From: Callorhinus ursinus | Lineage: Eukaryota > Chordata > Mammalia > Carnivora > Otariidae | Assembly: GCF_003265705.1 (NCBI RefSeq) | Contig: NW_020312966.1 | Span: 25,810,293-25,874,292 of the forward strand | DNA length: 64,000 bases | Direction of reading: 5' to 3' | In this document: piece by piece, positions 10,901 to 21,235 of the stretch | Layout: every line of letters begins with the position of its first letter | How positions within the stretch are numbered: position 1 is the stretch's first letter | Translations under genes and position numbers: made by a program | The notes under the pieces: generated by a model | What the model was told of the DNA's origin: nothing | Database searches by the model: none | The model's input: the letters and a program-made list of their open reading frames with translations, nothing else

Positions 10901-11900
10901 CTACCTGTTCCTCTTAAGCCCCCCAGGGATACTCTACGTCCGAGAAAAGTGAAACGTGATGATTCCTTTCGGGCTTTTAGCCTCCTAGATCTTCGTCATC
11001 CCAAGGAGATGCTGCCATCTTCAAAAGATGCTTGTATTCTCCCAAAAAGCAGTTTTCTTGAAAATTTCTGACTGCAACCTGGAATCAGAAATACATTTTA
11101 AATCACAACTCAATACAGTATGCAAACAAATATGTGTCTATACAGAGAGTATATCTAACTGAATTTATCTATCTAGAGAGAGAGAAAAACCGAACTCCAC
11201 CAAACAATATTTTACTACTTGGGATTTATTCTGATATTTCCTATTCCTATTATATTCTATTTCATTTCTTAAAATACCAGTCTTGGTTTTTTTAAAAAAA
11301 TATTGACTAGGCTCATTCACTTCTGAGACACAAGATGGATTGAAAAACACTGTCACCTAGATAATGGTATTAGAAATGGCTTTTCTCTCTGGGGCCAGAT
11401 AACGGAGTGGAAGACAGTGACCTTTTCCTGAGGGTGGGACCAGCAGTCAAAGAGTTAAGGAAAAGGTTCCAGTTCCCCCAGCTTTTCTTTTTGGAATTGC
11501 ACAGTGAACACGTTAACTCTCTCAGCTTCTATATTCCGTGTGCCTCCCTGTGTGTTTATTCCTGCAGTGCGTGAAGGAATATTACACATTCTAGAGAAGT
11601 CCTCTGTGATTCAGGTTTTCCCACCTCTGTCCTACATCTGTGAGGTGGTTTCTTTTCCCCGTCATCTGCTGAAGGACTCTTGCATCCAACCTATTGTTCT
11701 GGTGGTTCCCTCTACGTGAAGAATTCTTACCTCATATCTCTATAGGATTTACGCCCACCCCCCACACCTTCAGGCTTTTGTTCAAATGGCAGGACGAATA
11801 AATCCAAAGGCTTTGGGGAGATGCCACCTGCCCTCCATTTTCTGTGAATACCTCAAAGATACTTGGATATTAAGTTCCCCTTACATTTTTCCTAGGATGA
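10901..11900. other. no gene seen
   Basis: Mixed sequence falling from the CpG island into ordinary composition. Short frames occur but none has domain content or matching splice sites. Confidence 0.35.
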
Positions 11901-13850
11901 GTGATTCTCACCTTCCGTTGCTGTGTGTGTGTATAGTTCTATCATTCTGTTATTTTGTTGTATGTGTAGATTTGTGTCACCACCGCTGCAACCCAGATAC
12001 AGAACCATTGCATTACCACAAAGATCTCTCTCGTGCTCTCTCTATACTTATGCCCACCTGCCACTCCCCACCATCCTTAACTCCTGGTCCCACCAATCTG
12101 TTTTTCATCTCTGTAATGTCATTTTGAGACTGATATATATGTGAGATCAAAAAGTATGTGACCTTTTAAGATTGGCTTTTTTTCATCTCGCACAGTGCCC
12201 GTGAGATCTATCTAAATTATTGCATGTATTGGTAGTTCATTCATGTTTTTTACTGCTGAGCTGTATTCCATAGAATAGATGTACCACAATTGGTTTAAGC
12301 AATCACCCACTGAGAAACCCGATGGTTGTTTCCGGTTTGGGCAATTACAAATAAGGCTTCTCTGAAGAATAGTGTACGGTTTTTGCGTGGACCTAAGTTT
12401 TCATTGTTCTGGGATAGATGCCTGGGAATGGAATTCCCGGATTGTATAGTGAGTGTTATGTGTCGTTTCTTTAAGAAACTGCCAAACTGCTTTCCCATCT
12501 CCCATTCCCATCAGCCATGGGTGACAGATGGAGTGTCTCTGTGTCCTTGCCAGCCAAAGGCAGCGTCAGATAAAATTTGTTCCTTTAACTCTTCTAACAG
12601 ATGTGCAGTGATACCTCATCATGGTCTTAATTCACATTTCCTACTCAACTAGTGATATTGAACATCTTTTCATGTGCCATTTGTACATCCTCTGGTGAAA
12701 TGTCTCTTCATGTCTTTTGCCCATTTTCTAATTGATTGTTGTTTTAATGTTGAGTTTTGAGGATTCTTTGTATATTCTAGATAGGAGTCCTTTGCCAGAT
12801 ATGTGGTTTGCAAACATTTCCTCCCATCTGTAAGTTACTTTTTTATCCTCTTAGGAAGGTCCTTTGCAGAGCAAAAGCTTTTAGTTTTAATGAAATTCAT
12901 TTGGTTGAATTTATCTTTTATGGGTGTGTTTTTGGTGTCATGTCTAAAAGTCTCCAAGCCTGAGGTCCTCCAAATTTTCTTATTTTTTCCTAAAAGTTTT
13001 ATACGTTTATGTTTTACTTTCAATCTCTATCATTTCCAGTTAATTTTTTAATACAGTGTGAGGTTTAGGTTGAGATTAGTGCTTTTTTTTTTTTTTGCCT
13101 AAGGATATCAAATTTCTCCAACACTACTTTTTTAAAAAAAACTAAGACTTTCCTTCCTCTACTAAATTGCTTTTGTACTTTTGTCAAAAATAGCTTAGCT
13201 GTACTTGTATGTGGTGATTTATGGGTTCTCTGTGCTGTCTCAGTGACTTATATGTCTAGCCCTCTGCCAATAACGTGCAGTCTTTATTACTGTGGCTGTC
13301 AAATGTCTTGAAATAATAAGAGTGATTTCTTCCACTTTATTTCTCTTTTTCTCAAAATTTGTTTTAGTTATTCTAACTCATTTGCCTTTCCATATAAATT
13401 TTAGAATGGTCATGTTCATATCTACAAAAATAACTCACTGAATTTTTATAGAAATTATGTTAAACCTCTATATAACTTTGAGAAGACTTGACATGTCCGA
13501 GTCTTCCAATCAGTGGACACAGAATATCTCTCTATTTATTTAGGTCCTTGATTTCTTTCATCAGCCTTTTGTAGTTTTGTATTTTTCAGCATGTCCATGT
13601 TCTGGTAGATTTGCATCTAAGTTATTTTTTTAAGTGATGTAAGTGATACTGTATTTTAGTTCTGGTGCCCACATGTTTATTGCTAGTGTCTAGAAATACA
13701 GTTGATTTTTGTATTTTGATCTTGTATTTTGTGACTTTGCTGAACATACATATTTGTTCTAGGAGGGTTTTGTTTGTTTTTAGATTCCTTGGGATTTTCT
13801 ATGTAAACCGTCATATCATCTTCAAAGGGAATGGGAAGTATAATCCTAAG
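11900..13850 (-). mobile_element. old L1 (L1M type), antisense
   Basis: The plus strand reads as the reverse complement of L1 ORF2 and 3' UTR. Signatures include 'gctgtattccatagaataga' followed by 'tgtaccacaattggttt', 'cttttgcccattttctaatt', 'attctagataggagtccttt', and 'cttgtattttgtgactttgc'. Frames are broken throughout, so it is inactive. Confidence 0.85.
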
Positions 13851-14344
13851 ACAGAGAGGGAGGGGAAATGTGTGTTTCTAGAGAAAAATACAATCCACTG
13901 AGCAGTCAACTGCACCATCAACTCACAATTGGCCAGAATTGCGGAAATGAACGGCAAAGAGTCCCTGTGTTTCTGGGGAGGACGAGTATTTCACCTGAGA
14001 CCTTACTGCAGTATCTGTCAAGTAACGCAGCACCATTTGTCTTATATTAGAATGTGACATCACCAGGACTTGGCAGAGAGCTCTCCCCATCTGCCAAGTA
14101 GCTCAGTTGTGAGTGTGAAGGACGGAAAATCTAAAGATCCTGGGTTTTGACACAGTGAACACTTTACTCAATAAATATCATATCCAGTTCCTTTTCTAGA
14201 ACACCCTAGTCTAGCGGGATAGCTTTCTTATACTCCTTGGGCTGTAAGCCTTTTGTACTGTGCTCCTGGGGAAATCTCTATTAAAAAGCGCTAAAGTCCT
14301 CTCCTGCTTGGAAGAGAATAGCAAATCTCAGCTACTTTGGTTAA
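13851..14344. other. no gene seen
   Basis: Unremarkable sequence between the L1 and the second tRNA-bearing copy. A short frame at 13,868-14,050 has no recognisable content. Confidence 0.35.
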
Positions 14345-14432
14345 GGTTGAAGGTAACTGACTCTTTGGTGTTTTCTCACTCTATAAACGGGTAAAAGTCA
14401 AAGTGGAACCCAAATTTCCTTCCTCGAAGGAC

Positions 14433-14436
14433 AAAA
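14433..14436 (-). terminator. possible Pol III terminator of tRNA-Lys
   Basis: AAAA on the plus strand gives TTTT about 40 bases past the tRNA 3' end. It is the first T4 run in the transcript direction; the distance is longer than usual. Confidence 0.45.
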
Positions 14437-14475
14437 CCTAGGGACCCTCAGACCCAGGGAAAGCAAAGACCATAT

Positions 14476-14548
14476 TGCCTGGACAGGGACTTGAACCCTG
14501 GACCCTCAGATTAAAAGTCTGATGCTCTACCAACTGAGCTACCCAGGC
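14476..14548 (-). tRNA. tRNA-Lys (anticodon UUU)
   Basis: A 73-base cloverleaf decoding AAA/AAG lysine codons. Acceptor GCCTGGG/TCCAGGC pairs with one G:T at position 7. Anticodon stem TCAGA/TCTGA encloses CTTTTAA (anticodon TTT), and T stem CAGGG/CCCTG encloses TTCAAGT. The A box (TAGCTCAGTTGG) and B box (GGTTCAAGTCC) are intact. The discriminator base is A in this reading; human tRNA-Lys genes that I recall have G. A Lys(UUU) gene is known at the syntenic human locus. The carnivore SINEs filling this window descend from a tRNA-Lys, and the resemblance of their head to this gene is plain. Confidence 0.95.
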
Positions 14549-15119
14549 TCTGGGAAGGTTGTCTTATCCATACACATAAATAGGATCAAGCTTAATAGTG
14601 TGGTAGATTCATTCTTGCATTCAGGAAGGGCAACTGAACAGGTATTTAACCTCTATAGTCAATTCACCCAGCACTTGTTTATGTTTTCTGTAGGTAGGTA
14701 GAGAAGGAATGTAAATGGCATCAAGAAAACAATCCTCATTTGGGTACACTTGTAGAAAGGGAAAATAAACAAAAGAAACCAACAGATTGTTCCCAATAAA
14801 TATTTACGGAATGCTTAGTGAAATCTGTCAGCTCTTATTTACTGGGCACCAAGAAATAACCAAAAAGGACACAAAGAAGAACAAAGAAACAATAAAAATA
14901 TAAATAAATAATAAAAAAAAAAACAAGAGAAGAAAAAAAAAGCAACCAATGGAGAACAATGGTAAGAATCTGCCAAATTTGGTAACATCTACCAATCTTT
15001 TTCTTGGTGCAAGAAAAAAGCAAGTCATTAAAAAGGAGGGGAAATGTCTGGTGACTGAGTGGCCCTATGTTGTGCACTTCCCTAATGTTCTTAACCTCTA
15101 AAAGAACCTTGACAACTCA

Positions 15120-15294
15120 GGGCACCTAGGTGGCTCAGTTGGTTAAGTGACTGCCTTTGGCTCAGGTGATCCTGGAGTCCTGGGATCAAGTCCCACATTG
15201 GGCTCCCCCCTGAGCAGGGAGGCTGCTTCTCCCTCTGGCCCTCCCCCCTCTCATGCTCTCTCTCTCTCAAATAAATAAATAAAGTTAAAAAAAT
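15120..15294 (+). repeat. CAN-SINE, full length
   Basis: Target-site duplication TTGACAACT on both sides. It is inserted in duplication copy 2. Confidence 0.93.
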
Positions 15295-15786
15295 AATTTT
15301 GACAACTTGGCTGTTTTTCACTGGACATGTAGCATTTTTCTCCATATGTTCAAATTTTTCTGAAATGTCTTGTGACTTGTATCAAAGGAATCTAAAAAGT
15401 TTAGTAATTTAACACTTAGCAATATCCCTTGAGAGAGAGAGGGAGACAGAGACAGAGACCCCTTCTTTAATCTTCTGTGGAAGATTTTACATTGATCTTT
15501 ATCTCCTTGAAATCGTTATTTCCATTCCGTGTCTCCCACATTTTTTTTTTATCCCAATACCATCATTTTGTATCTGGTCTTTCTTGATCTTCCTACCATG
15601 CTTCTAGGTACCAAATACAAGTATAAACACTGAAATCTGACGTTATTTCCTGTGACCCCAAATCTATGTTAAAAATACTTCTTGTGGACTGGGTTATATT
15701 TACATCTACTTATAGTGCAAAATAATAGATAATTTGAAAACCCCCTTCACTGGAAGATGTAATGGATGTGAATGTGGAATTTGTTA

Positions 15787-15802
15787 CCCCCCCCCCCCCC
15801 CC
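15787..15802. repeat. poly-C tract
   Basis: Sixteen C in duplication copy 2, at a point where copy 1 has only a short CACCTCCTCC stretch. Confidence 0.9.
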
Positions 15803-16165
15803 GCTTAGGGCCCCCCCAGTGAAATCCCGTAAGAGACCACCTCAACTGAAGGAGGCATCTCTGACTCAGTATTTCCAATTGTTCCCACTCTGGGAATCCG
15901 CAAGGAGAGCGTTTTCACAAATCCAGGACAATGTGCCACAGTCAGATGAGTCTTCGTTTACAGCAATGTCTTAATTTACCAGCAGAAGGGCGGGATTTTT
16001 CCGAGGAGGGTGGAACGTGGGACTTAGGGCTGTATTTCCCTGGCAGACTGATTCTCAGAAGGCGAATTTTCTACGGTCGTATTTAACTAAATATGAAAGC
16101 TCTAGAAGTAGATTTAGTTAAACTGTTTGGATACAGTTCAGCAGGAGTTGCTTATAAAACTCACA

Positions 16166-16218
16166 GTCGAGGATGGCTTCGACTTGTCGATCTCAGGACC
16201 GCCGCGGCGCCACCGCTT
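16166..16218 (-). pseudogene. decayed initiator tRNA-Met copy
   Basis: The plus-strand stretch GAGGATGGCTTCGA matches the iMet T arm with one difference (GAGGATGGTTTCGA at 9,238). The stretch GCGGCGCCACCGCT resembles its D arm and acceptor end. About 18 bases covering the anticodon arm are missing or scrambled. It lies where duplication copy 2 predicts the iMet partner, which strengthens the call. Confidence 0.6.
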
Positions 16219-16379
16219 ACGAGCGGGTGCATCCTCGCTAACATAGCAATTCCAGTGTCACAATTAGTTTTTCCCATATGGAAACGGTTTCATTTCTTTC
16301 CCCGCGTCTTTTTCCTTCGTCCTTCCTCCCTTTTCTCAGCCTGACTTTCCACCCGGTCCCCTTGAGAAGCAGGTGGTTC

Positions 16380-16990
16380 CAACAGCTCCTCCAAGTGCAT
16401 GCCCTCCGGATCCGCCCAGGACGCGGCTGCCCAGCCCGCTTCCCCGAAGCTTGTGCGGCCCCGGGGAGGAGCCGCAAGGGAGGCGGTGGGGCGCGGCCCG
16501 CGGACCCCCGCGCTGGGGAGGAGCCGGGGGCTGTGGCATCAGCACGGCGGCCTCGGGGCGGGAAGGTCGCCACCAGCTGCCGTCGAAAATCAGTCGCCAA
16601 GAGGCTTTTCTTTTGCCCGCAAAGGCAGCCAGACTTCCAGAATTCCGTTTCTGATTGGGTAAGTTTGGATCCGTTTTGACAAGGACCAGGAGTTCCTGTG
16701 TTTGGACGGACTTCCGTTTTCTGGGCCTATCTGCGGGCTCAGGCTCTTGGCAGTCTGTCCACCGGAGCTGCGGGAGCGGGGGCCCGTGCGCGCGGGGGTC
16801 CAGCAACCACACCGCCGCGCGCCCCGCGGGAACTTCACTCCGCGCACAGGGGACCGGGGGCCATCAAAGTACTGCCCACCCAACCCGGGTTCTAAACCCC
16901 TCCACTGCAACTTCCCCAGTCCTCGGACCGGAGAGCGTGACCGAGGGGCGGGGGCGCACAGGGACCGTGAGATTCCTGTTGTCTCGTGTC
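16380..16990. promoter_or_regulatory. orphan CpG island
   Basis: Dense CpG with overlapping long frames on both strands that show no domain. A consensus splice donor, TGGGTAAGT, ends near 16,661 on the plus strand, so a non-coding first exon is possible. A 363-codon frame starting at 16,655 runs into L2 and SINE repeats and is not a gene. Confidence 0.5.
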
Positions 16991-17029
16991 CTCTCGTGCT
17001 TTTCCACTTCGCAGGGGCCGCTACCCTCG

Positions 17030-18240
17030 AATTCCTGCCCCTTTCTCCATTTGCCATCCCCTGCTTGTTCTTTGGATCTCAATTCGGACGCTACCCATTA
17101 CCTCCTTCTGGAAGCTTTTGCTGACTCCTCAAGACTGGTTTTTGAAGCTCCTGGAATATACCCCGGATTCCTCCACGGGTATTTTATACCCAACATTGTC
17201 AAAACCCGAACTCCCGGTCTTCCCCCAACCTGGCTCGTCACCCATCTTCCCCATCCCCATAAACAGCTGCTCCAGCTGTGGATGCTCTTTGGCCCAGATC
17301 CTAGATCCCATCTCTCAGTTCCACTCTCAAAATGTATCCATTATCCGGGCGCCTGGGTGGCTCAGTTGGTTAAGCAACTGCCTTCGGCTCAGGTCATGAT
17401 CCTGGAGTCCGGGATCGAGTCCCACATCGGGCTCCCTGCTCGGCAGGGAGTCTGCTTCTCCCTCCGACCCCCCCCCCATCTCATCTTCTTCTCTACTTCT
17501 TCTCTCTGTCCTTCAAAAAAAAAAAAAAAAATTTTAAAAAAAAAAAAAAGTATCCATTATCCAACCGTTTCTTACTCCTTCCGTTGCTGTCACACTCAAA
17601 ATCTACCATCACCTCTTGCCTGGATGTTTGCAAGAGACTCTCCAGTGCTCTCCCTGTTTCTATTTCTCTTTGCCCCCCTTCCTGTCTATTCTAAACAAAG
17701 AATTAATGCACAACTCTCCAAGGACTCCCCTCTGGTTCCAGGATGAAAGCTGAAGTGCTTCTAGTGACCCGTGCAGTCATCCCCTGGTCCCTCCTCCCCC
17801 TCCCTGGGCCCCCCATCCCCAGCTGCACAGTCTCCTGCTGACACTCAGGCACAAGTCTGGTCTAACCCCAGCCTCAGGCCTTTGTCCTCTCTGTGTGCTC
17901 TGCCTGGAAACTCTCCCCCCACCCCGAATATGTGCCTAACTCCTTTCCTCCTGTCCTTTAGGGTTTTGCTCAAATACCAACTTCTCAGGGAAATCTTACC
18001 TGTTCAACACATTTAAAATTTCAAAACACTTTTTAAGGAGTCATCCCTATTATCTTCCTGCTTTATTTTTTATTACCAGTTATATATTTTTCATTCGTCT
18101 AAATTTCCCATTAGAACGCAAATTCCATGAAGACAGAGATTTTTGCCCATTTTGTTCACAGCTATCGTCCCGGTGTCTAGAGGAATACATGTCGTATGGC
18201 AGCTACTCACTGACAGTTTGTTGAGTAAAGGCCAAATGAA
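17030..18240 (+). mobile_element. L2 LINE 3' portion, sense
   Basis: Old L2 3' sequence recognisable from 'cctcttgcctggatgtttgc', 'caggcctttgtcctctctgt' with 'gctctgcctggaaactctcc', 'ttttgctcaaataccaactt' and 'gacagagatttttgcccatt'. It is interrupted by the SINE at 17,347. There is no intact reading frame. Confidence 0.85.
17347..17549 (+). repeat. CAN-SINE, full length
   Basis: Perfect target-site duplication GTATCCATTATCC on both sides, with a long A-rich tail. It is inserted in the L2. Confidence 0.96.
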
Positions 18241-18700
18241 TGGCCTGCCACCTACACAGGAAACACTCAGTAAATGAGTCTTCTGCGGGAGGATGTGTAA
18301 GCAAATTTAAAGAGTTTAACCCCAAACAGGGACAGGAATGGGCTTTTCATAGGTAAAGTGTTCCTGATTCTGTTTCTACTGCTCCTGGTCGGGTGTATAA
18401 ACCTGAGCGGCTGACCATGGGTCCTCTGCCTGACCACGTGGTCTGGCATGCTGGCCGGTGCCCGCGCCGGAGGGAGTTAAAGCTCGCCTGGGACTGAGCA
18501 CCTGAGACTCCAGTCCCCTCTGCAGAGCTGCCCACGTTCATCTCTCTCATCATTAGTTCTCCTTCCCAAACCTTTAGGCTGCCCAGGACTAAACCCTGAC
18601 TCCTGAGCCACTGGTGCCTAAGGGTGAGGATATAATGCGTGCGGCTCAAAGGCGTGGGAAACTGTCCTAAGGAAGACACATGTTCCTGGGAGTCTTCTGA
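18241..18700. other. no gene seen
   Basis: Short frames on the minus strand lack any domain. There is no clear repeat family. Confidence 0.35.
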
Positions 18701-19238
18701 ATACTGCTTTGAGAGATTTTACTCATTTGCTTGTTTGGTATTTTGAAATAGTGGTGGACTCACAGAGTTCAAAATGATTATGCACTGATGTTTCCCTTGT
18801 CACCTACCTACCTGGTTCCTACTTTGTCCTCCATCCTCCATTGGTTCTACTGTTCTTCATTTCTTACCTATCCTTCTGGAATTTATCCACTTTCCTGTAA
18901 ATATATTCATTTGTTCTGGGCCTTGCTTTTGATACTTCACAATATAGGTTGGAAAGCTTTACATGTTCGTACAGAGGAAGCTTCCTTGTGTCTCTTTGTT
19001 CTGTTTTGTATTTTTATTGTGAAATATAACACACAGGGAGGTAAATAAAATCTACACCTGCAGCTTAACAAGTAATCACAAAGCTAACATCTAACCATCA
19101 CTTGGGACGGTGATCAGGGCCTTGTTGGCACCCAGGAAGCTGTGTGTGTCCCTTCCCTTTAACCCTCTGTCCTCCATGCTCTCCTTACGCCCCCAGAAAA
19201 ACCCAGTCCTGACTTTTACAGTAACTGTGTATTTACAT

Positions 19239-19418
19239 TTTTTTAAAGATTTTATTTATTTGTCAGAAAGAGAGAGAGCACAAGCAGGGAGAGCAGGAGA
19301 GGGAGAAGCAGGCTTCCCGCCGAGCAGGGAGCCCGATGCGGGGCTCGATTCCAGGACCCTGGGATCGTGACCTGAGCCGAAGGCAGACGCTTAACTGACT
19401 GAGCCACCCAGGTGCCCT
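19239..19418 (-). repeat. CAN-SINE, full length
   Basis: Minus orientation, flanked by the direct repeat TATTTACATT. Confidence 0.94.
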
Positions 19419-20011
19419 ATATTTACATTCTTCATACGTTTCACCATGTACACATATATCCCTAAACAATACAGCCCAATTTTGTCTCGTTTTGAAACTT
19501 ACGTAAGCATCATCAGACTAAATGCTTCCTTTGTATCTTCCTCTCACAAAATTGTGTTTGTAAGGTTCATCCATATTGTTTTCTGTAGCTCTGATCTGTT
19601 GCCAACTGCTGAATAGTATTCGACACTGTTTATCCAAGTTAGTGCAAATGTTCACTCCAGTTGTTTCTGATTCTTGGCTCTACAGACACCACCAGTGTGA
19701 AAATTCTCCTACAGACCTCCTGCTGTACCTGCGCACGTGTTTCTCTTGGGTTGAGATCTAGGATAATAGGGTATGTACATCTTTAACTTACTAAAGTCCA
19801 ACTGACTTCCACAGTATTTCTATCAGTTTAGACAATCAACAGTAGTGATGAACGTTATTACTTAGCATCCTTGCCAATAATGAGTACTTCTTGTCTTTTT
19901 AATTTTAGCAATTTTGGTGGAAGATCAGTAGCATCTAATTACAGGGTTGGTTTGCATTTTCCTAATTTCTAATAAGGTTGCTTGCTGTAGTTGTTTTAAA
20001 GTATGTCCACA

Positions 20012-20206
20012 GGGGCGCCTGGGTGGCTCAGTCAGTTGAGCGTCTGACTCTTGGTTTTGACTCAGGTGATGATTTCATGGGTCATGAGATCAAGCCCAGG
20101 GACAGGCTCCCCGCTCAACAGGGAGTCTGCTGGAAGTTTCTCTCCCTCTGTCCCTACCCTGCACGCACGCACTCTCTCTCTCTCTCTAATAAATAAATAA
20201 ATCTTT
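20012..20206 (+). repeat. CAN-SINE, first of a head-to-tail pair
   Basis: Left flank AAGTATGTCCACA is repeated as AAGTAGGTCCACA only after the second SINE. The next copy therefore inserted in this one's tail. Confidence 0.94.
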
Positions 20207-20400
20207 AGGGGCGCCTGGGTGGCTCAGTCGTTAAGCGTCTGCCTTCGGCTCAGGTCATGATCCCAGGGTCCTGGGATCGAGCCCTGCATTGGGCTCCTTG
20301 CTCATTGGGGAGTCTGCTTCTCCCTCTGACCCTCCCCCCTCTCATGTGCTCTCTCTCTCTTTCAAATAAATAAATAAAATCTTAAAAAATAATAATAATA
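20207..20400 (+). repeat. CAN-SINE, second of a head-to-tail pair
   Basis: It follows directly on the tail of the previous SINE and ends in an AATAATAAT tail before the shared right flank at 20,401. Confidence 0.94.
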
Positions 20401-21235
20401 AAGTAGGTCCACAAACTCTGTGGCACTCCTGTCATCAGGAGGTGGTCCAAATACCCTCTCCTTGCCTGGGGGCCATACTGACTGGCTTCTAACCAACAGA
20501 GTGAAGCAGAAGAGACACTGGTGACCTCTCAGGCTAAACATTTTCTGCCAGTCTCCCGTTCTGTCTCATAGATGTCATAGGCATAGAAGTTCTTTCTATA
20601 TTCTGTATTTTCGTGCTAGTCCTGTATAAGTTATTAATGTTGCAAATATCTTCTCCCATTTTGTGACTTAGATTCATTCTTTCATAGTGCTTTTTGATGA
20701 ACAAGTTCTTCGTTTCACTTATTCTTAAAATACTGTGTAAATTTAATCTCATTAAATTTATCCATTTTTCCTGTTTAGTACTGTTGTGTCTTATTCCTTA
20801 TTCCTACCCAAAAGTCTGCAGTATATTTATTTATATTCTCTTCTAAATGCTTTAGACTTTTGCCTTTTACATTTCAGCATTAATGTACCTGGAATTCGTT
20901 TCTATGTAGGGCGTATTATTTTTCCATATAGATATCTAATTATGCCAGCACAATTTATTGAAAAGTCCTGCCTTTCCATACTCTTCTGTATCCCATTTAT
21001 TAAGTACAAAATGTGCTCCTTTTTTGTTCCATTGGTCCATTTGTCTGTCCTTGCACAAATACCACCCTGTCTGAGTTGATAAGGTTTTAGATGAAGTTTG
21101 GTTTGTTTTTTGGTTTGTTTGTTTGTTTGTTTTGAGGTAAAATTGGTATATAACATTAGTTTCAGGTGCACTGCATAATAATTTGTATTTGTGTACCACA
21201 CAAAGTTTTCACCACACTAAGTCTAGTTACCCTGC

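Larger units (their letters stand above)
14345..16225. repeat. tandem duplication, copy 2 (keeps tRNA-Lys)
   Basis: Collinear partner of 7,437-9,310 (anchors given there). It carries an intact tRNA-Lys at 14,476-14,548 and a decayed initiator tRNA at about 16,166-16,218. An independent SINE insertion sits at 15,120. The divergence looks high by eye, so the duplication is old. Confidence 0.85.
18740..21235 (-). mobile_element. old L1 fragments, antisense
   Basis: Several reverse-complement L1 3' and ORF2 pieces: 'attgtgaaatataacacaca', 'ggttcatccatattgttttc', 'cagcacaatttattgaaaag' with 'ttccattggtccatttgtct', and the 3' UTR motif 'aaaattggtatataacatta'. They are split by the SINEs at 19,239 and 20,012 and by a small MLT1-like stretch at 20,407-20,530. 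Confidence 0.8.

Noticed and set aside
10151..11071. Several 100-178 codon frames on both strands
   Set aside because: They overlap in up to five frames within a GC-rich minisatellite; low-complexity Pro/Arg/Gly/Ala products are composition artefacts.
16655..17746. 363-codon plus-strand open frame
   Set aside because: It starts in a CpG island and runs through an L2 and a CAN-SINE. No domain and no continuity of codon character.
20012..20400. SINE heads as possible tRNA genes
   Set aside because: The tRNA-like heads of the CAN-SINEs lack a pairing anticodon arm and acceptor stem; they are retroposons, not tRNA genes.
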